Shown here piece after piece: positions 8,180 to 17,491 of a stretch of DNA of 64,000 nt. A program made the position numbers and the translations under genes. The notes beneath the pieces were generated by a model, which was not told the DNA's origin, searched no databases, and was given only the letters and a program-made list of their open reading frames with translations. Numbering within the stretch: the stretch's first letter is position 1; every line of letters starts with the position of its first letter. Origin of the DNA: Nostoc sp. NIES-3756 (GTDB lineage Bacteria; Cyanobacteriota; Cyanobacteriia; Cyanobacteriales; Nostocaceae); NCBI RefSeq assembly GCF_001548375.1, contig NZ_AP017295.1:6338001-6402000 (forward strand), given 5' to 3'.

Positions 8180-8878
8180 TTACCCCAACTGATTTTCTAA
8201 GTAACTCACCATCATCCGCTTCATGTCAGCAATCATAGCATCAACATTTCCGCCAGCGTTCTGAATCTCTTTTTCTTGTTGTATTAAATAACTCATGCCT
8301 TTATAAAGGGCTTTTGTCACCCGCGCAGTATGCCAGCCTTGGGTGGGGTTTAGTCCAGGACAAATCCTGAGGAGCAAATCGTAGATAGTCGCCAATATTT
8401 CTTGATCGATCCGTTTGGCTTCTTCTGCAAGCGTGCCTTCCCCTTCATGACCTGCATTTAACTGCCTAAACGCAGGATGCTTGCGCTCGAAGCTAATCAT
8501 GGGGTCAATTACTCGATCAACTATCGTAGAAAAATCCAAGTTGGAGACATCCTGTTTGAGCGCAGCTAAGGTATTACTGCTCAACTGCTGCATATATCGC
8601 TCCCCCAAGGCAGTGAGGATTGCCTGCTTGTTGGAAAAATACTGATATACAGACCCAATGGAAATATTGGCACGCTCGGCTAAGGCATTGGTATTGATGG
8701 CTTCTACCCCTCCTTCTGCTAGTAAATCGGCGGCCGTGTTCAAGATTAAATCACGCCTTTGCCGACCGCGATCGCCTGATGGTTTGCGGCGGCTTTGATC
8801 AGATATGGGATTTTCATCTTCGGATTGTGATTTCACTTTTTTATCACTAGGGGATTGACGATGTGAGTTTTTGCTCAT
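8180..8878 (-). CDS. TetR-family transcriptional regulator
   Basis: A DNA-binding repressor of 232 residues. After a basic, disordered N-terminus (about 40 residues), the TetR helix-turn-helix spans roughly residues 40-85, with ILNTAADLLAEGGVEAINT and ERANISIGSVYQYFSNKQ. The rest is a helical ligand-binding/dimer domain of the type seen in TetR_C members. It is divergent from an NAD-dependent reductase gene. The 88-bp gap carries a perfect inverted repeat that is its likely operator. The inducer is unknown. Confidence 0.88.
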   Translation of the reverse strand: MSKNSHRQSPSDKKVKSQSEDENPISDQSRRKPSGDRGRQRRDLILNTAADLLAEGGVEAINTNALAERANISIGSVYQYFSNKQAILTALGERYMQQLSSNTLAALKQDVSNLDFSTIVDRVIDPMISFERKHPAFRQLNAGHEGEGTLAEEAKRIDQEILATIYDLLLRICPGLNPTQGWHTARVTKALYKGMSYLIQQEKEIQNAGGNVDAMIADMKRMMVSYLENQLG

Positions 8879-8893
8879 ACACTACAAAATATG

Positions 8894-8913
8894 ATGTGAG
8901 TCATTACTCACAT
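8894..8913. promoter_or_regulatory. Probable TetR operator
   Basis: ATGTGAGT and ACTCACAT form a perfect inverted repeat with a 4-bp spacer. It lies 16 bp before the TetR start and 54 bp before the reductase start. Position, symmetry and size (20 bp) fit a TetR dimer site controlling both divergent genes. Confidence 0.7.
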
Positions 8914-8966
8914 TAACAAAGTTCAGACTCAAACTACAACGCATAAAATCAACAGGAATAAGTATC

Positions 8967-9971
8967 ATGAGCGGCAAAATAGCGTTTGTGACTGGCGCAA
9001 CTGGTTTGCTGGGTAGCAATCTTTGTCGAGAGTTGGTATTGCAAGGATGGCGGGTAAAGGGTCTAGTTCGTTCCATTGATAAGGCGAAACGTTTTTTGGG
9101 CAACAGTGGGGTTGAATTTATTCAAGGTGATATTGAAAATGTGCCTGCTTTTGCTCAGCAATTAAAGGGAGTAGATGTGGTATTTCACACGGCCGCCTTT
9201 TTCCGAGAGTATTATCAGCCGGGTAGTGACTGGGAGAAGATGAAGCGTATCAACGTGAATGGCACGATAGAACTTTTGCAAGCAGCAGAGGCGCAGGGAG
9301 TAGCAAGGACTGTTTTTATCTCATCTAGTGGAGTTATTCAGACTTATCCAGACCAGCCTGCCACTGAAACTGCTCCCTACAGCACATTCGCCGACAAGAA
9401 TCTCTATTTCAAAACGAAGGTTTTGGCAGAACAGGAAGTTTACCGATTTTTAGAGACTAGCAAGATGGATGTGGTGATGATTCTTCCTGGTTGGATGATG
9501 GGGCCTGGGGATGCTGCACCGACTTCGGCGGGACAACTGGTACTAGATTTATTAAGACGTAAGTTGCCAGGAGTGATTAATGGTGGTGCTTCATTGACTG
9601 ATGTCAGAGATGTGGCTGCTGCTACGGTGAAAGCTGCTGAACGAGGAGAACGAGGTGGACGTTATCTTGTAGCGGGGCCACTAACAAATATGAAAGATAT
9701 TGCTTTAGAAGTGGAAGCGATTTCAGGGGTAAAAGCTCCTAGAATAGAAATTCCTGATGGGGTTGCACTAGCGATCGCTTGGTTCTTGGAAAAGGTCACA
9801 GGTTTGACTGGAGGTGTCAATCCAATGCCACTAGCTGGTATCCAGAGTTTATTTGAGAAAGCAAGCTTGAGTTCAGCTAAAGCCGAACGAGAGTTAGGCG
9901 CAACCTTTCGCCCTATCAGACATACGTTGAAAGATACGATGTTGTGGTATCAGTCTCAAGGCTATTTATAA
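8967..9971 (+). CDS. NAD(P)-dependent epimerase/reductase (extended SDR, dihydroflavonol reductase-like)
   Basis: An extended short-chain dehydrogenase of 334 residues. The cofactor motif TGATGLLGSNLCREL is at residues 8-22, and the catalytic YxxxK appears as YFKTK near residues 149-153, preceded by FISSSGV. Members of this branch reduce or epimerise keto-sugars, flavanone-like ketones or hopanoid-linked substrates; the substrate here is unknown. The divergent TetR gene and shared operator suggest induction by a small molecule, possibly its substrate. The start ATG at 8967 follows AGGAATAAGTATC, an acceptable binding site. Confidence 0.85.
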   Translation: MSGKIAFVTGATGLLGSNLCRELVLQGWRVKGLVRSIDKAKRFLGNSGVEFIQGDIENVPAFAQQLKGVDVVFHTAAFFREYYQPGSDWEKMKRINVNGTIELLQAAEAQGVARTVFISSSGVIQTYPDQPATETAPYSTFADKNLYFKTKVLAEQEVYRFLETSKMDVVMILPGWMMGPGDAAPTSAGQLVLDLLRRKLPGVINGGASLTDVRDVAAATVKAAERGERGGRYLVAGPLTNMKDIALEVEAISGVKAPRIEIPDGVALAIAWFLEKVTGLTGGVNPMPLAGIQSLFEKASLSSAKAERELGATFRPIRHTLKDTMLWYQSQGYL

Positions 9972-10011
9972 CACAGTCGCTGACTCAGAGTAATATGTGC
10001 GATCGCTTCAG

Positions 10012-10509
10012 TTAAATTTCTGCTTTGGCTACTTTCTCTAAACGATTAACTGCACCTTTTGCCTCTGCGATTAAGTCATTCCAATTATCTGGAGGATGAC
10101 CACTTTCCAGCATTTTTTGAAATACTAAATAAGCGTCTGTCTTACTATCATAGGCTCGCTTGGAGTTTTCATCGTTAACCCAAGCGAAAACAATTATTTT
10201 ACTCTCTTGATGATATCGAAAAAATATCCGGTACTGCTGAAAAAATTTAGCTCTAAACCAATGCTTGTACTCATCACCAAGCGTATCGCCTTGACGATAT
10301 TCGCTACGTGTAGGGTCTTGAGGAATAACATCGAATGCCAGCTTTGCTATAGCAGCTAGAGGCTTTGTGGCGTTTTTCTTCTTGTAATCTTGAGGATACT
10401 TCTGACGCAAATTTTCCACCTGTGTCAGAAGTTCTTCAAACTGGTTAAGGAAGAGAGGATGAGCAAATATGTTCCATTCATTAATCACTAGTGGCTGATT
10501 TACAGACAA
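10012..10509 (-). CDS. yhaV: Toxin of a PrlF/YhaV-type toxin-antitoxin pair
   Basis: A 165-residue protein matching the YhaV family, ribosome-associated RNA endonucleases of the RelE superfamily. Family features are FAHPLFLNQFEELLTQVE at the start, DPTRSEYRQGDTLG in the middle, then HWFRAKFFQQYRIFFRYH and IVFAWVNDENSKRAYDSK. The only usable start is TTG at 10509: in-frame codons upstream are AGT, ATA and then a stop. The antitoxin stop lies 2 bp upstream, so the toxin is probably translated by coupling and weakly, as expected for a TA operon. Confidence 0.85.
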   Translation of the reverse strand: MSVNQPLVINEWNIFAHPLFLNQFEELLTQVENLRQKYPQDYKKKNATKPLAAIAKLAFDVIPQDPTRSEYRQGDTLGDEYKHWFRAKFFQQYRIFFRYHQESKIIVFAWVNDENSKRAYDSKTDAYLVFQKMLESGHPPDNWNDLIAEAKGAVNRLEKVAKAEI

Positions 10510-10511
10510 AC

Positions 10512-10844
10512 TTATTCATCCTCATCCGAGAGTGGTGCATCTAGATCAACATCAACTCCAGCAACCAAGGACTGAACACGGGTTACTAAGTCTGTGCTAA
10601 TTGCTTGTATGTGTTGAGGATTCTTTTGCATATCTCGTGCAATAAACTTGAGAAATTCTCCAAGTATAGGATCACTTTCTGTTTTGTCAGCGCGAGAGAT
10701 AACTACTGTTCCGTCAGGCTGGATATCATAGCGGAGTTTATCGCGTTTATTCAAACCTAGTACCTTGCGAACAGGCTCAGGAACTGTAGTCTGATAGCGA
10801 TCAGTAAGAGTAGATTCTGAATATAAGGCTGGTATTACAGCCAT
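10512..10844 (-). CDS. prlF: Antitoxin, PrlF family (AbrB-type DNA-binding)
   Basis: The 110-residue partner of the YhaV-like toxin. Residues 10-50 form an AbrB/SpoVT-type swapped-hairpin domain (STLTDRYQTTVPEPVRKVLGL, DKLRYDIQPDG); the acidic tail DLDAPLSDEDE probably binds the toxin. The frame extends to GTG at 10850. The ATG at 10844 has AGAGG five bases upstream and is the better start. Such antitoxins repress their own operon, and an AATGCAATTGCATT palindrome lies upstream. Confidence 0.85.
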   Translation of the reverse strand: MAVIPALYSESTLTDRYQTTVPEPVRKVLGLNKRDKLRYDIQPDGTVVISRADKTESDPILGEFLKFIARDMQKNPQHIQAISTDLVTRVQSLVAGVDVDLDAPLSDEDE

Positions 10845-10885
10845 AGCCACCTCTAAACCTATTGGTTAAACTCTATTTATAATGT

Positions 10886-10899
10886 AATGCAATTGCATT
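10886..10899. promoter_or_regulatory. Palindrome upstream of prlF/yhaV, possible operator
   Basis: AATGCAATTGCATT is a perfect 14-bp palindrome 42 bp before the antitoxin start, within promoter distance. Autorepression through an AbrB-type antitoxin is the simplest explanation. The site assignment is inferred from position only. Confidence 0.45.
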
Positions 10900-11038
10900 G
10901 TCTAATCAAGGCGATCGCCACTCCTCATCCGCCTACTCTAATACACAGGTTAAATTAGAATAACCCAACAATATCAAGGTATTGCTGGGTTACTCTACAA
11001 TAAGGCTTAAGTCTGTGCGATCGCACTACTCAACCCAC

Positions 11039-14000
11039 TTAGAACTTGAACATTTTCGTCCATCTACGCAACTGAGTAGACAAAGGCTTACTCCAAGCAC
11101 CACCTAGTACATCGTGGAGTAGGATGTAGAAGCAAGGGATAATAAATAAGGTGAGCATTGTGGCGATCGCCATTCCAAAAAAGACGACGATTCCCAGTGG
11201 TTGTAAAAACTCCGAACCTTCGCCAATACCTAATGCTAGAGGGAACAGTCCTAAAATTGTAGTGACTGTGGTCATCATAATGGGGCGCAGGCGTTGAGGT
11301 GCAGCTTTGAGGATAGCGACTTGACGGGTACAACCTTCTTCTTCCCGAATTTGGTTTGCTAGTTCTACCATCAAGATGCCTGCGTTGACTACAATACCCA
11401 CGAGCAATACTGCACCAACTAAAACGGTTGCACCAATAGCTGTTTGAGTAATATACAGCCCGAAAAGACCCCCAGCTAGTGCTAGTGGAACTGTAAACAT
11501 AATTACTAAAGGGTCAATTAGGGAGTTATACTGCACAGCCATGACGACGAAAATTAAAAACGTTGCCAACGCGCCCAAAGTTTTCAAAGAGTTTTGTAGT
11601 TGCTGATTAGTTTCTTGGGCAGAACTAGGTAAAAATGAAACGCCTTCAGGTAACTCTAAACCTTGAACTATCTGATTTACCTGTGCTAAAGCATCACCAA
11701 GGCTGGCTCCCTCACTGAGATTACCTGCAATAATGAATACTTGGCGCTGATTGATACGCTGAATTTCTCCTGGGGCTTGACCTTCTTGGATACTCGCTAC
11801 GTCCAAAAGGCGTACTAGTTGGTTATTTTCGGTAAATAATGGTAGTCGTTCTAGTTGGGAAGTACGTTGGATAGACTCTTGATTCAACTCGACCCGCACA
11901 TCAACTAGGCGGTTGCTACGTTGAATTTGAGTAGGAACTGAACCCTCAATAGCTGTTTGAATAGTTTGACCGATTTGCTGTGCTGTTAGTCCCAAAGATG
12001 CCACTCTTTCCCAGTCTGGACGAATTTGAACTTCTGGTTGACGGGGGTCTGCATCTGGTCGGAATCTAGCTAATGTGGCGTTTTCATCTAAGGCTTGCAG
12101 AACTTGTCTACCTGCTTGTTGTAGGCTTTGTTCATCTGTACCTTGTAAGATGACATCGACTTCTGAACCTTGTGCTGGGGTATTACTCAAAATTAAACCG
12201 CGTACTTGTCCAGGACTGAGGCGGAGTGTAATTCCTGCTAAATTAAGCTGATTCAACTCTTGAGTTACCTTTTGGACGTAAGCTTCGACATCTTGTCCTG
12301 CTTTGAGCGAAATTGTACTGTTCGCCCTTAAGGGGTTTTCTGTGGTGTTGTTACCAAATAGGGAACCCCCGACAGTTGTGAAAGCATAGTCAGTTTCAGG
12401 TTGTTTAATTAAGATTTCATCCACAGCCTGCATGATTTTTTGGGAGGTTTCCAAGGGTGTACCTGGAGGAAACTGTACTCTTAAGTTGGCTTGTCCTGTG
12501 TTGATGCGGGGTAAGATTTCTTGAGAAACTTGACCTGCCATAAAGACAGTACCGCTACCTAAAACTACTAAGGCAACAGCAATGATAATTAATCTGTAGC
12601 GTAGAACCTGTCTTAATAACCGACCGTAGAAGATTGTGACATCTTCAAAACGATGATTGAACTGTCGTAGTAGCCAAAACTCGCTGACACGACTCGACCA
12701 GGGAATAGCTAGGAGTCGAGAACACAGCATGGGAACTATAGTCACAGCAACAAGGAGAGAGGCGGCTACGGCAAAGCTGATGGTTAAAATTAGTTCGTTA
12801 AAGAGTAGGGCGATAAAGCCGCCAATTAACAAAAAAGGTATGACAGAAACTAAGTTAGCAGCAGTAGCAGCTACTAAAGCAGATTCAACTTCTTGAGAGG
12901 ATGCGATCGCTGTTTCAATATAATATTTAGCATTAGGTTTTGTTTTTGGTTCTCCATCTGCTAATATTTCCCTTTCTTTTTGATTGGGAGTCATACCAGT
13001 TCTTTCGGCAATGTTTTCTAAAATTACGACTGATGTATCAATTGCTTGACCGATACCCAGCGTCAAACCAGCCAAACTAAAGACATTCAGTGTTAAACCG
13101 AATAATTTCATTAGGGCGATCGCTGCTAAAGTACAAAGTGGGATCGCCAAACTAATAATCAAGGTTTGTCTAAGCGAACCTAAAAACAACAGTACGGCTG
13201 CGGCTGCTAACAATGCCCCAGAAACAGCAGAAAAAATCACATCATTGAGAGAATTACGGATGAAGCGAGATTCATCTGTCGTTGGTGTTAAAATCATGTC
13301 TTCTGGAATTAAGCCAGACTGGCGCAATTCTTCTATCCGTCTCTTAACTCCATCAACAACTGTAATTGTGTTAGCATCAGGTTGCTTTTGAATTGATAAT
13401 TTGACTGCTGGCTGGCGGTTGAGATACACAAATACTCGTTGTTCTTCTGTATCGTCAACAACTTGGGCAAAGTCTCGCAGATATACACGCCTGGAAGATG
13501 TGGGAACAGTAGAGTTAGTAGACGATGTAGAGGGAGATGAAGCGACTTCAAAGGAAAGGTCTTCGATTTCCCTAGCATTTTGGAAGCGTCCAAAGGTGCG
13601 AGTCAATGGTTCGGAATTTTGCCCTAAAATCCGACCACCGGAGACATCTTGGTTCCGCGCTGTTAATTGTTCCAGTACATCATTTAAGCCAATTCCCAAG
13701 GCTTGTAAACGATTTAAGTCAACCAATACCCTAACTTCTTCTTCCGCCGCACCAGAGATATCGACTGCGGCGACTCCTGGCACAACACTAAGTTCACGGG
13801 ATAATTCTTCATCAGCAAATACTCGTAAATCTTTACCTTGCAAAGATGTAGAAGTTAGGGCTAATTCGTAGATTGGTTGTTGGGAAGGGTCGAATTTGAA
13901 TACTCGTGGTTCTTCTATTGTGTCAGGAAGCTGTCCTCTGCCCCGGTTAAAGGCCGCAGTGGCATCATTGAGCGCTTGGTCAATATCGCCTCCTGGTTGG

Positions 14001-14311
14001 AAAAATAAATCCAAGCTTACCTGTCCTTCACGGGTACGAGAAAAAACCTGCACAACATTTTCAGTAGCAGATAGAGCTTCTTCTAGAGGTCTGGTAATTT
14101 CATCTATTGCTACTTCTGGTGAAATACCTGGTGCATCCAACCTTACACCAATCCGGGGGTAAGTAATTGACGGTAACAAATCTACTTGGATATTTGTCAG
14201 GAAAAATATCCCCACAACTATTACTGTCAGTGCCAGCATCAGTGTACCGATGTGTTGGCGAATTGAGATAGCACTGATACTAAATCCACTGGTTTTATCT
14301 ACTTGCTGCAT
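11039..14311 (-). CDS. RND-family efflux transporter, inner-membrane pump subunit
   Basis: A proton-driven multidrug-type exporter of about 1090 residues with the AcrB-like layout: one N-terminal span, a large periplasmic domain, five spans, a second periplasmic domain and five spans. TM4 contains GQAIDTSVVILENI, keeping one of the two aspartates of AcrB. TM10 reads GIVVNAGILMVELAN, so the AcrB lysine is replaced by valine, as in SwrC-like and many cyanobacterial pumps. The frame runs to TTG at 14329, but the ATG at 14311 (MQQVDKTSGF) is preferred. The adaptor gene lies 57 bp upstream of that TTG. No outer-membrane TolC gene is nearby. The substrate is unknown. Confidence 0.93.
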   Translation of the reverse strand: MQQVDKTSGFSISAISIRQHIGTLMLALTVIVVGIFFLTNIQVDLLPSITYPRIGVRLDAPGISPEVAIDEITRPLEEALSATENVVQVFSRTREGQVSLDLFFQPGGDIDQALNDATAAFNRGRGQLPDTIEEPRVFKFDPSQQPIYELALTSTSLQGKDLRVFADEELSRELSVVPGVAAVDISGAAEEEVRVLVDLNRLQALGIGLNDVLEQLTARNQDVSGGRILGQNSEPLTRTFGRFQNAREIEDLSFEVASSPSTSSTNSTVPTSSRRVYLRDFAQVVDDTEEQRVFVYLNRQPAVKLSIQKQPDANTITVVDGVKRRIEELRQSGLIPEDMILTPTTDESRFIRNSLNDVIFSAVSGALLAAAAVLLFLGSLRQTLIISLAIPLCTLAAIALMKLFGLTLNVFSLAGLTLGIGQAIDTSVVILENIAERTGMTPNQKEREILADGEPKTKPNAKYYIETAIASSQEVESALVAATAANLVSVIPFLLIGGFIALLFNELILTISFAVAASLLVAVTIVPMLCSRLLAIPWSSRVSEFWLLRQFNHRFEDVTIFYGRLLRQVLRYRLIIIAVALVVLGSGTVFMAGQVSQEILPRINTGQANLRVQFPPGTPLETSQKIMQAVDEILIKQPETDYAFTTVGGSLFGNNTTENPLRANSTISLKAGQDVEAYVQKVTQELNQLNLAGITLRLSPGQVRGLILSNTPAQGSEVDVILQGTDEQSLQQAGRQVLQALDENATLARFRPDADPRQPEVQIRPDWERVASLGLTAQQIGQTIQTAIEGSVPTQIQRSNRLVDVRVELNQESIQRTSQLERLPLFTENNQLVRLLDVASIQEGQAPGEIQRINQRQVFIIAGNLSEGASLGDALAQVNQIVQGLELPEGVSFLPSSAQETNQQLQNSLKTLGALATFLIFVVMAVQYNSLIDPLVIMFTVPLALAGGLFGLYITQTAIGATVLVGAVLLVGIVVNAGILMVELANQIREEEGCTRQVAILKAAPQRLRPIMMTTVTTILGLFPLALGIGEGSEFLQPLGIVVFFGMAIATMLTLFIIPCFYILLHDVLGGAWSKPLSTQLRRWTKMFKF

Positions 14312-14368
14312 TGGGTCGCTTCGCTCCAATTCAAAATAATTCGTAATTCGTGAATTAGGTTCTTCGGG

Positions 14369-15796
14369 TTATTTTGAATTTCCTGGTGGGCTTTGTTCAG
14401 AAAGTATGGAAAGGCGTACTGTTTCGCCATTTTTTAATGGTCTACCACTACGCGCAACATAGCGCTCTCCTGCCTGTAAACCGGATAAAATTTCTACTTT
14501 GCCATCAGCACTTTTGCCTAAAGTGACGGTACGAGATGTAACCGTTGGCTTACCTTGGGTGTCTGCAACTACGAATAATGTACCGTTCTGAGGTTGTGAT
14601 TGCCTACCTGTAGTTGCGGCGCGTTGTTGGTTTCTACCTTCCCTTTGTATAGCTGTTTGTGACACTACTACTCTTTCTGGTGTCTGGTTGGCAAAGTTAA
14701 CCCGTGCTAGCAGTCCGCTACCAATATTGTTTCGACTGTTAGGGATGACTACTTCTACTGGAATCAAACGAGCTGTGGCATCGGCGGCTGGGGAAATACG
14801 GGCAACTCTACCGTTAATTGTTTGATTAGGAAAGGCATCTAAGCGGACTTGTACAGATTGTCCGACTCGAATTTGTGATAGCTCTAATTCGGAAACTTGC
14901 ACTACTACTTTAATTTGGCTCAAGTCGGCAATTTTTAACACTTCGCCGCCTGCTTGTAAGAGATTACCCGGTTCTGTAGCTTTTTCGGTGATGACACCAG
15001 TAATAGGTGATGTGAGGCGTGTATAAGAACGGCGCTCTTTTGTTTGGGCAACTAAGGCTTGTTGGGCAAATACTCTACCTTTAGCAGCCGCAACGGCTTG
15101 TTGTTCTGTGCGTACTTGCTCTATCGCTGCACGTAATGCTTGGGCGGCTGTTCTGGCTTCGGTGCGTGCTTGCTGGGCGGATTGTTCGGATATGGCTCCT
15201 TCTTTAAATAATCTTTCTTGGCGTTGGGCATCGGCTTCGGTTTGTACTACCTGTAGCCTTTCTCGTTCAACTTGAGCGCGGGCATTACTTACTTGGGTTG
15301 TAGCTCTAGCTACTTCTGACTGGAGGGCTGCAAGTTCTGCTTCTGCTTGCTTTAATTCTGTAGCTAGTAGTACATCATCTAATCGCCCGATGTTTTGCCC
15401 TCGCCTAACAGTTTCGCCTACATCTGTGTTTAGGGATAATAGCCTGCCTTCTACTTGCGATCGCAATGATACTGTGCGGAATGGCGTGGTTGTCCCTGTA
15501 TACTCTGGTTGTGTTTCTAGTCTATCTGTACGGGCGATCGCTACATCTACAGGTGCAGACCCACCACGTTCTCCGCCACCTCTTTGCTGAGATTGGGCTT
15601 CGGCTACTTCTTTAGGCAGAGAACCACAGCTTGCAGTCAATACTCCCATACTCAATAAACCCGCAAAAAATAAGATGGATTTTGCAGATAACTTATTAGT
15701 AAATCCTTGTCTAGAGCGGATTTTCAGTACAGGGCTGATAACTGGGTAAGTTTGCTGTTTCATGATTTTTGCTTTAGTGTTGTTGTTCAAAATCAT
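14369..15796 (-). CDS. RND efflux periplasmic adaptor (membrane fusion protein), lipoprotein
   Basis: The adaptor that links the RND pump to an outer-membrane channel. It is 475 residues. The N-terminal hydrophobic segment ends in LTASCGS, a lipobox-like site, so it is probably lipid-anchored. The barrel-sandwich/lipoyl half-motif VSLRSQVEGRLLSLNTDVGETVRRGQ (near 105-130) is followed by a long alanine/glutamine-rich coiled coil (about 140-260), the second half-motif SPITGVITEKATEPGNLLQAG, and the beta-barrel (LDAFPNQTINGRVARISP). Start codons at 15796 and 15763 (MKQQTYPV) are both ATG; the first has a GAGAAG upstream. It forms an operon with the pump. Confidence 0.92.
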   Translation of the reverse strand: MILNNNTKAKIMKQQTYPVISPVLKIRSRQGFTNKLSAKSILFFAGLLSMGVLTASCGSLPKEVAEAQSQQRGGGERGGSAPVDVAIARTDRLETQPEYTGTTTPFRTVSLRSQVEGRLLSLNTDVGETVRRGQNIGRLDDVLLATELKQAEAELAALQSEVARATTQVSNARAQVERERLQVVQTEADAQRQERLFKEGAISEQSAQQARTEARTAAQALRAAIEQVRTEQQAVAAAKGRVFAQQALVAQTKERRSYTRLTSPITGVITEKATEPGNLLQAGGEVLKIADLSQIKVVVQVSELELSQIRVGQSVQVRLDAFPNQTINGRVARISPAADATARLIPVEVVIPNSRNNIGSGLLARVNFANQTPERVVVSQTAIQREGRNQQRAATTGRQSQPQNGTLFVVADTQGKPTVTSRTVTLGKSADGKVEILSGLQAGERYVARSGRPLKNGETVRLSILSEQSPPGNSK

Positions 15797-16258
15797 CTAT
15801 GGTTTGCTTCTCTAACAGAGTTTTTAAAATAACAGCCTTTTTTCCCTAGCGATGAGCCATAAACAGTTTTAGCTGCAAAATAATATTAAGAATAAACTAA
15901 TTATTTAAAGTTACTTTTTTATGTCAAACACTACTACTTTTGGCAGATAAGGTCAAAACAGTGTTTAATATTTTGTTTGTATTAGGTCGGATCAAATTTT
16001 CCTATTTCCTTGAATATTTTCAAGTTAAGGAACTTTTAGAAACTAGAATTAGTCCTAATACTTTTTTCTACTTAATATTCGGATGTAAATATTTAGCAAA
16101 CCTAAATATACATAAATATTAGCAAAAATACTAGCAATGTCATCGTTAATTCGAGATATTTACTAAATATATTAAAAATTATAAATAATAATTGCGTTTT
16201 ATTAAGATGTATTATATATGCAGAACCACTTCTTGTATTTATGTGAGGAAAATCACGA
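15797..16258. other. AT-rich intergenic region
   Basis: 462 bp between the divergent efflux operon and the CpeS-family gene. It must hold promoters for both directions. A short open frame on the plus strand (15940-16122) is hydrophobic, low in complexity and lacks a ribosome binding site, so I do not call it. GAGGAAAATCACGA directly before 16259 is the binding site for the next gene. Confidence 0.5.
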
Positions 16259-16798
16259 GTGACATCACAGCTAAAACTTGCACACACAGCTGATGAATCT
16301 CAAATTATTGAGTTTTTTCAACAATCTGCTGGTCAGTGGCATTCGGAAAGACGTTACTATACTCTCCCCGATGGAGAAACCAAGGAGATGGAAAGTATGA
16401 TTACCATCCGATTTTTAAAGCAAGGTTGCGATGAACTACAAAAACTGGCTCAGATACATGAGTTGTCTGAGTCAGTTATTTTAGTGTGTGGTGCAGAAGT
16501 AAATTGGTGCAGTACGGATGTTCTAAAAAATAGAACCGAGTCGCAAGGTTCGACCCTGTTTGGTGCGTTAGGAAACATCCTCTACCGCGATCGCGGTTTT
16601 GCCACATCCAAACCAGTAACCGCCAAGTATAATTTCTCTAATACCAAAACCCTATGTTTGCGCACTGAATACAATGGTTCAGTATTTGAAGAAGAATTAA
16701 AACTAATAGGCAGCAAATACCGCACCAGACAGACCATCATTTCTCGTGCAGGTGAACAGATAATGATAGGTCAGTATTTAGAAAAGAGAATAGTTTAG
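16259..16798 (+). CDS. Phycobiliprotein chromophore lyase, CpeS/CpcS family
   Basis: CpeS/CpcS proteins attach bilins to cysteines of phycobiliproteins in phycobilisome assembly. This 179-residue protein shows the family start IIEFFQQSAGQWHSERRYYT and continues with ESMITIRFL, then LYRDRGFATSKPVTAKYNF and LKLIGSKYRTRQTII, the lipocalin-like barrel strands. It begins at GTG 16259, with GAGG about ten bases upstream. Heterocystous cyanobacteria have more than one CpeS-type gene; from the sequence alone I cannot tell an active lyase from a paralogue with another role. It is transcribed alone. Confidence 0.85.
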   Translation: MTSQLKLAHTADESQIIEFFQQSAGQWHSERRYYTLPDGETKEMESMITIRFLKQGCDELQKLAQIHELSESVILVCGAEVNWCSTDVLKNRTESQGSTLFGALGNILYRDRGFATSKPVTAKYNFSNTKTLCLRTEYNGSVFEEELKLIGSKYRTRQTIISRAGEQIMIGQYLEKRIV

Positions 16799-16921
16799 TA
16801 GTCCATAGTCAACAGTCCATAGTTGTTGTTTTTCACTATGGACTCTAGATCAATTGCATAGTTCATAGTCAATAATTACAGTTTTCTTACTATTGACTAA
16901 TGACTATGGACTAATGACTAA
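16799..16921. repeat. Short tandem heptamer repeats (STRR-like)
   Basis: Clusters of AGTCCAT, AGTCAAC, AGTCATT and TGACTAA heptamers in both orientations, forming inverted pairs around GTCCATAGT and ACTATGGAC. These degenerate heptamer runs are typical of heterocystous cyanobacteria and may fold as a terminator between two convergent genes. Confidence 0.7.
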
Positions 16922-17491
16922 TTATGCACTTGCTGCTGAGTCAGATTGATTGAGTGCAGTACGTGTATTCCAGGACAGCATGAGACGAGAAACTCCGGTG
17001 AAGAGAACGCTAACACCTACTAGGGTTCCCAATAACCAAGGCGCGTTGAAAGGCCATTGGAACCAAACCATTGCACCTAATATTAAGGTAATAATGCCGT
17101 CACCTAAAACCCAAGTCCAGTTTTGTTGAGGACGTAGGCGGAAGGCGAGAATTAGCTCAAATATACCTTCTGTTAATAAAAAGCTCCCCAACAATAAGGT
17201 GAGTGTCAAAATACCTGTTCTGGGGTAAACGAACAACATCACACCTGTGGCAATGTAAAGACCACTCAATAATATTTTCCAAATAAAACCCCCTTGGTGG
17301 CGGGTTTGAGTAGCGTAAACTAGTTTGGCAAATCCTGAAGAAATCAGAATTAAAGCAACCCAAGTTTCGGCGAAAATTGTAGAAACAGTGGGTATAGCGA
17401 TCGCAATAATTCCCAAAACAATCAACAGAACGCCAATCACTAGCGACCCATTGATATTCTTATTGATGTCATTAGACACATTAGCTGTCAT
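16922..17491 (-). CDS. HdeD-family (DUF308) membrane protein
   Basis: A 189-residue integral membrane protein with six predicted spans in three pairs. It has the repeated DUF308 pattern GVLLIVLGIIAIAIP near the start, GLYIATGVMLFVYPRTG in the middle and GDGIITLILGAMVWFQWP toward the end. HdeD is associated with acid or stress resistance in enterobacteria; in cyanobacteria the function is not established. It lies between convergent repeats and the psaK genes, and no operon partner is obvious. Confidence 0.8.
   Translation of the reverse strand: MTANVSNDINKNINGSLVIGVLLIVLGIIAIAIPTVSTIFAETWVALILISSGFAKLVYATQTRHQGGFIWKILLSGLYIATGVMLFVYPRTGILTLTLLLGSFLLTEGIFELILAFRLRPQQNWTWVLGDGIITLILGAMVWFQWPFNAPWLLGTLVGVSVLFTGVSRLMLSWNTRTALNQSDSAASA

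Noticed and set aside
15940..16122. 60-residue hydrophobic frame on the plus strand
   Set aside because: AT-rich, no ribosome binding site, no recognisable pattern; likely chance.
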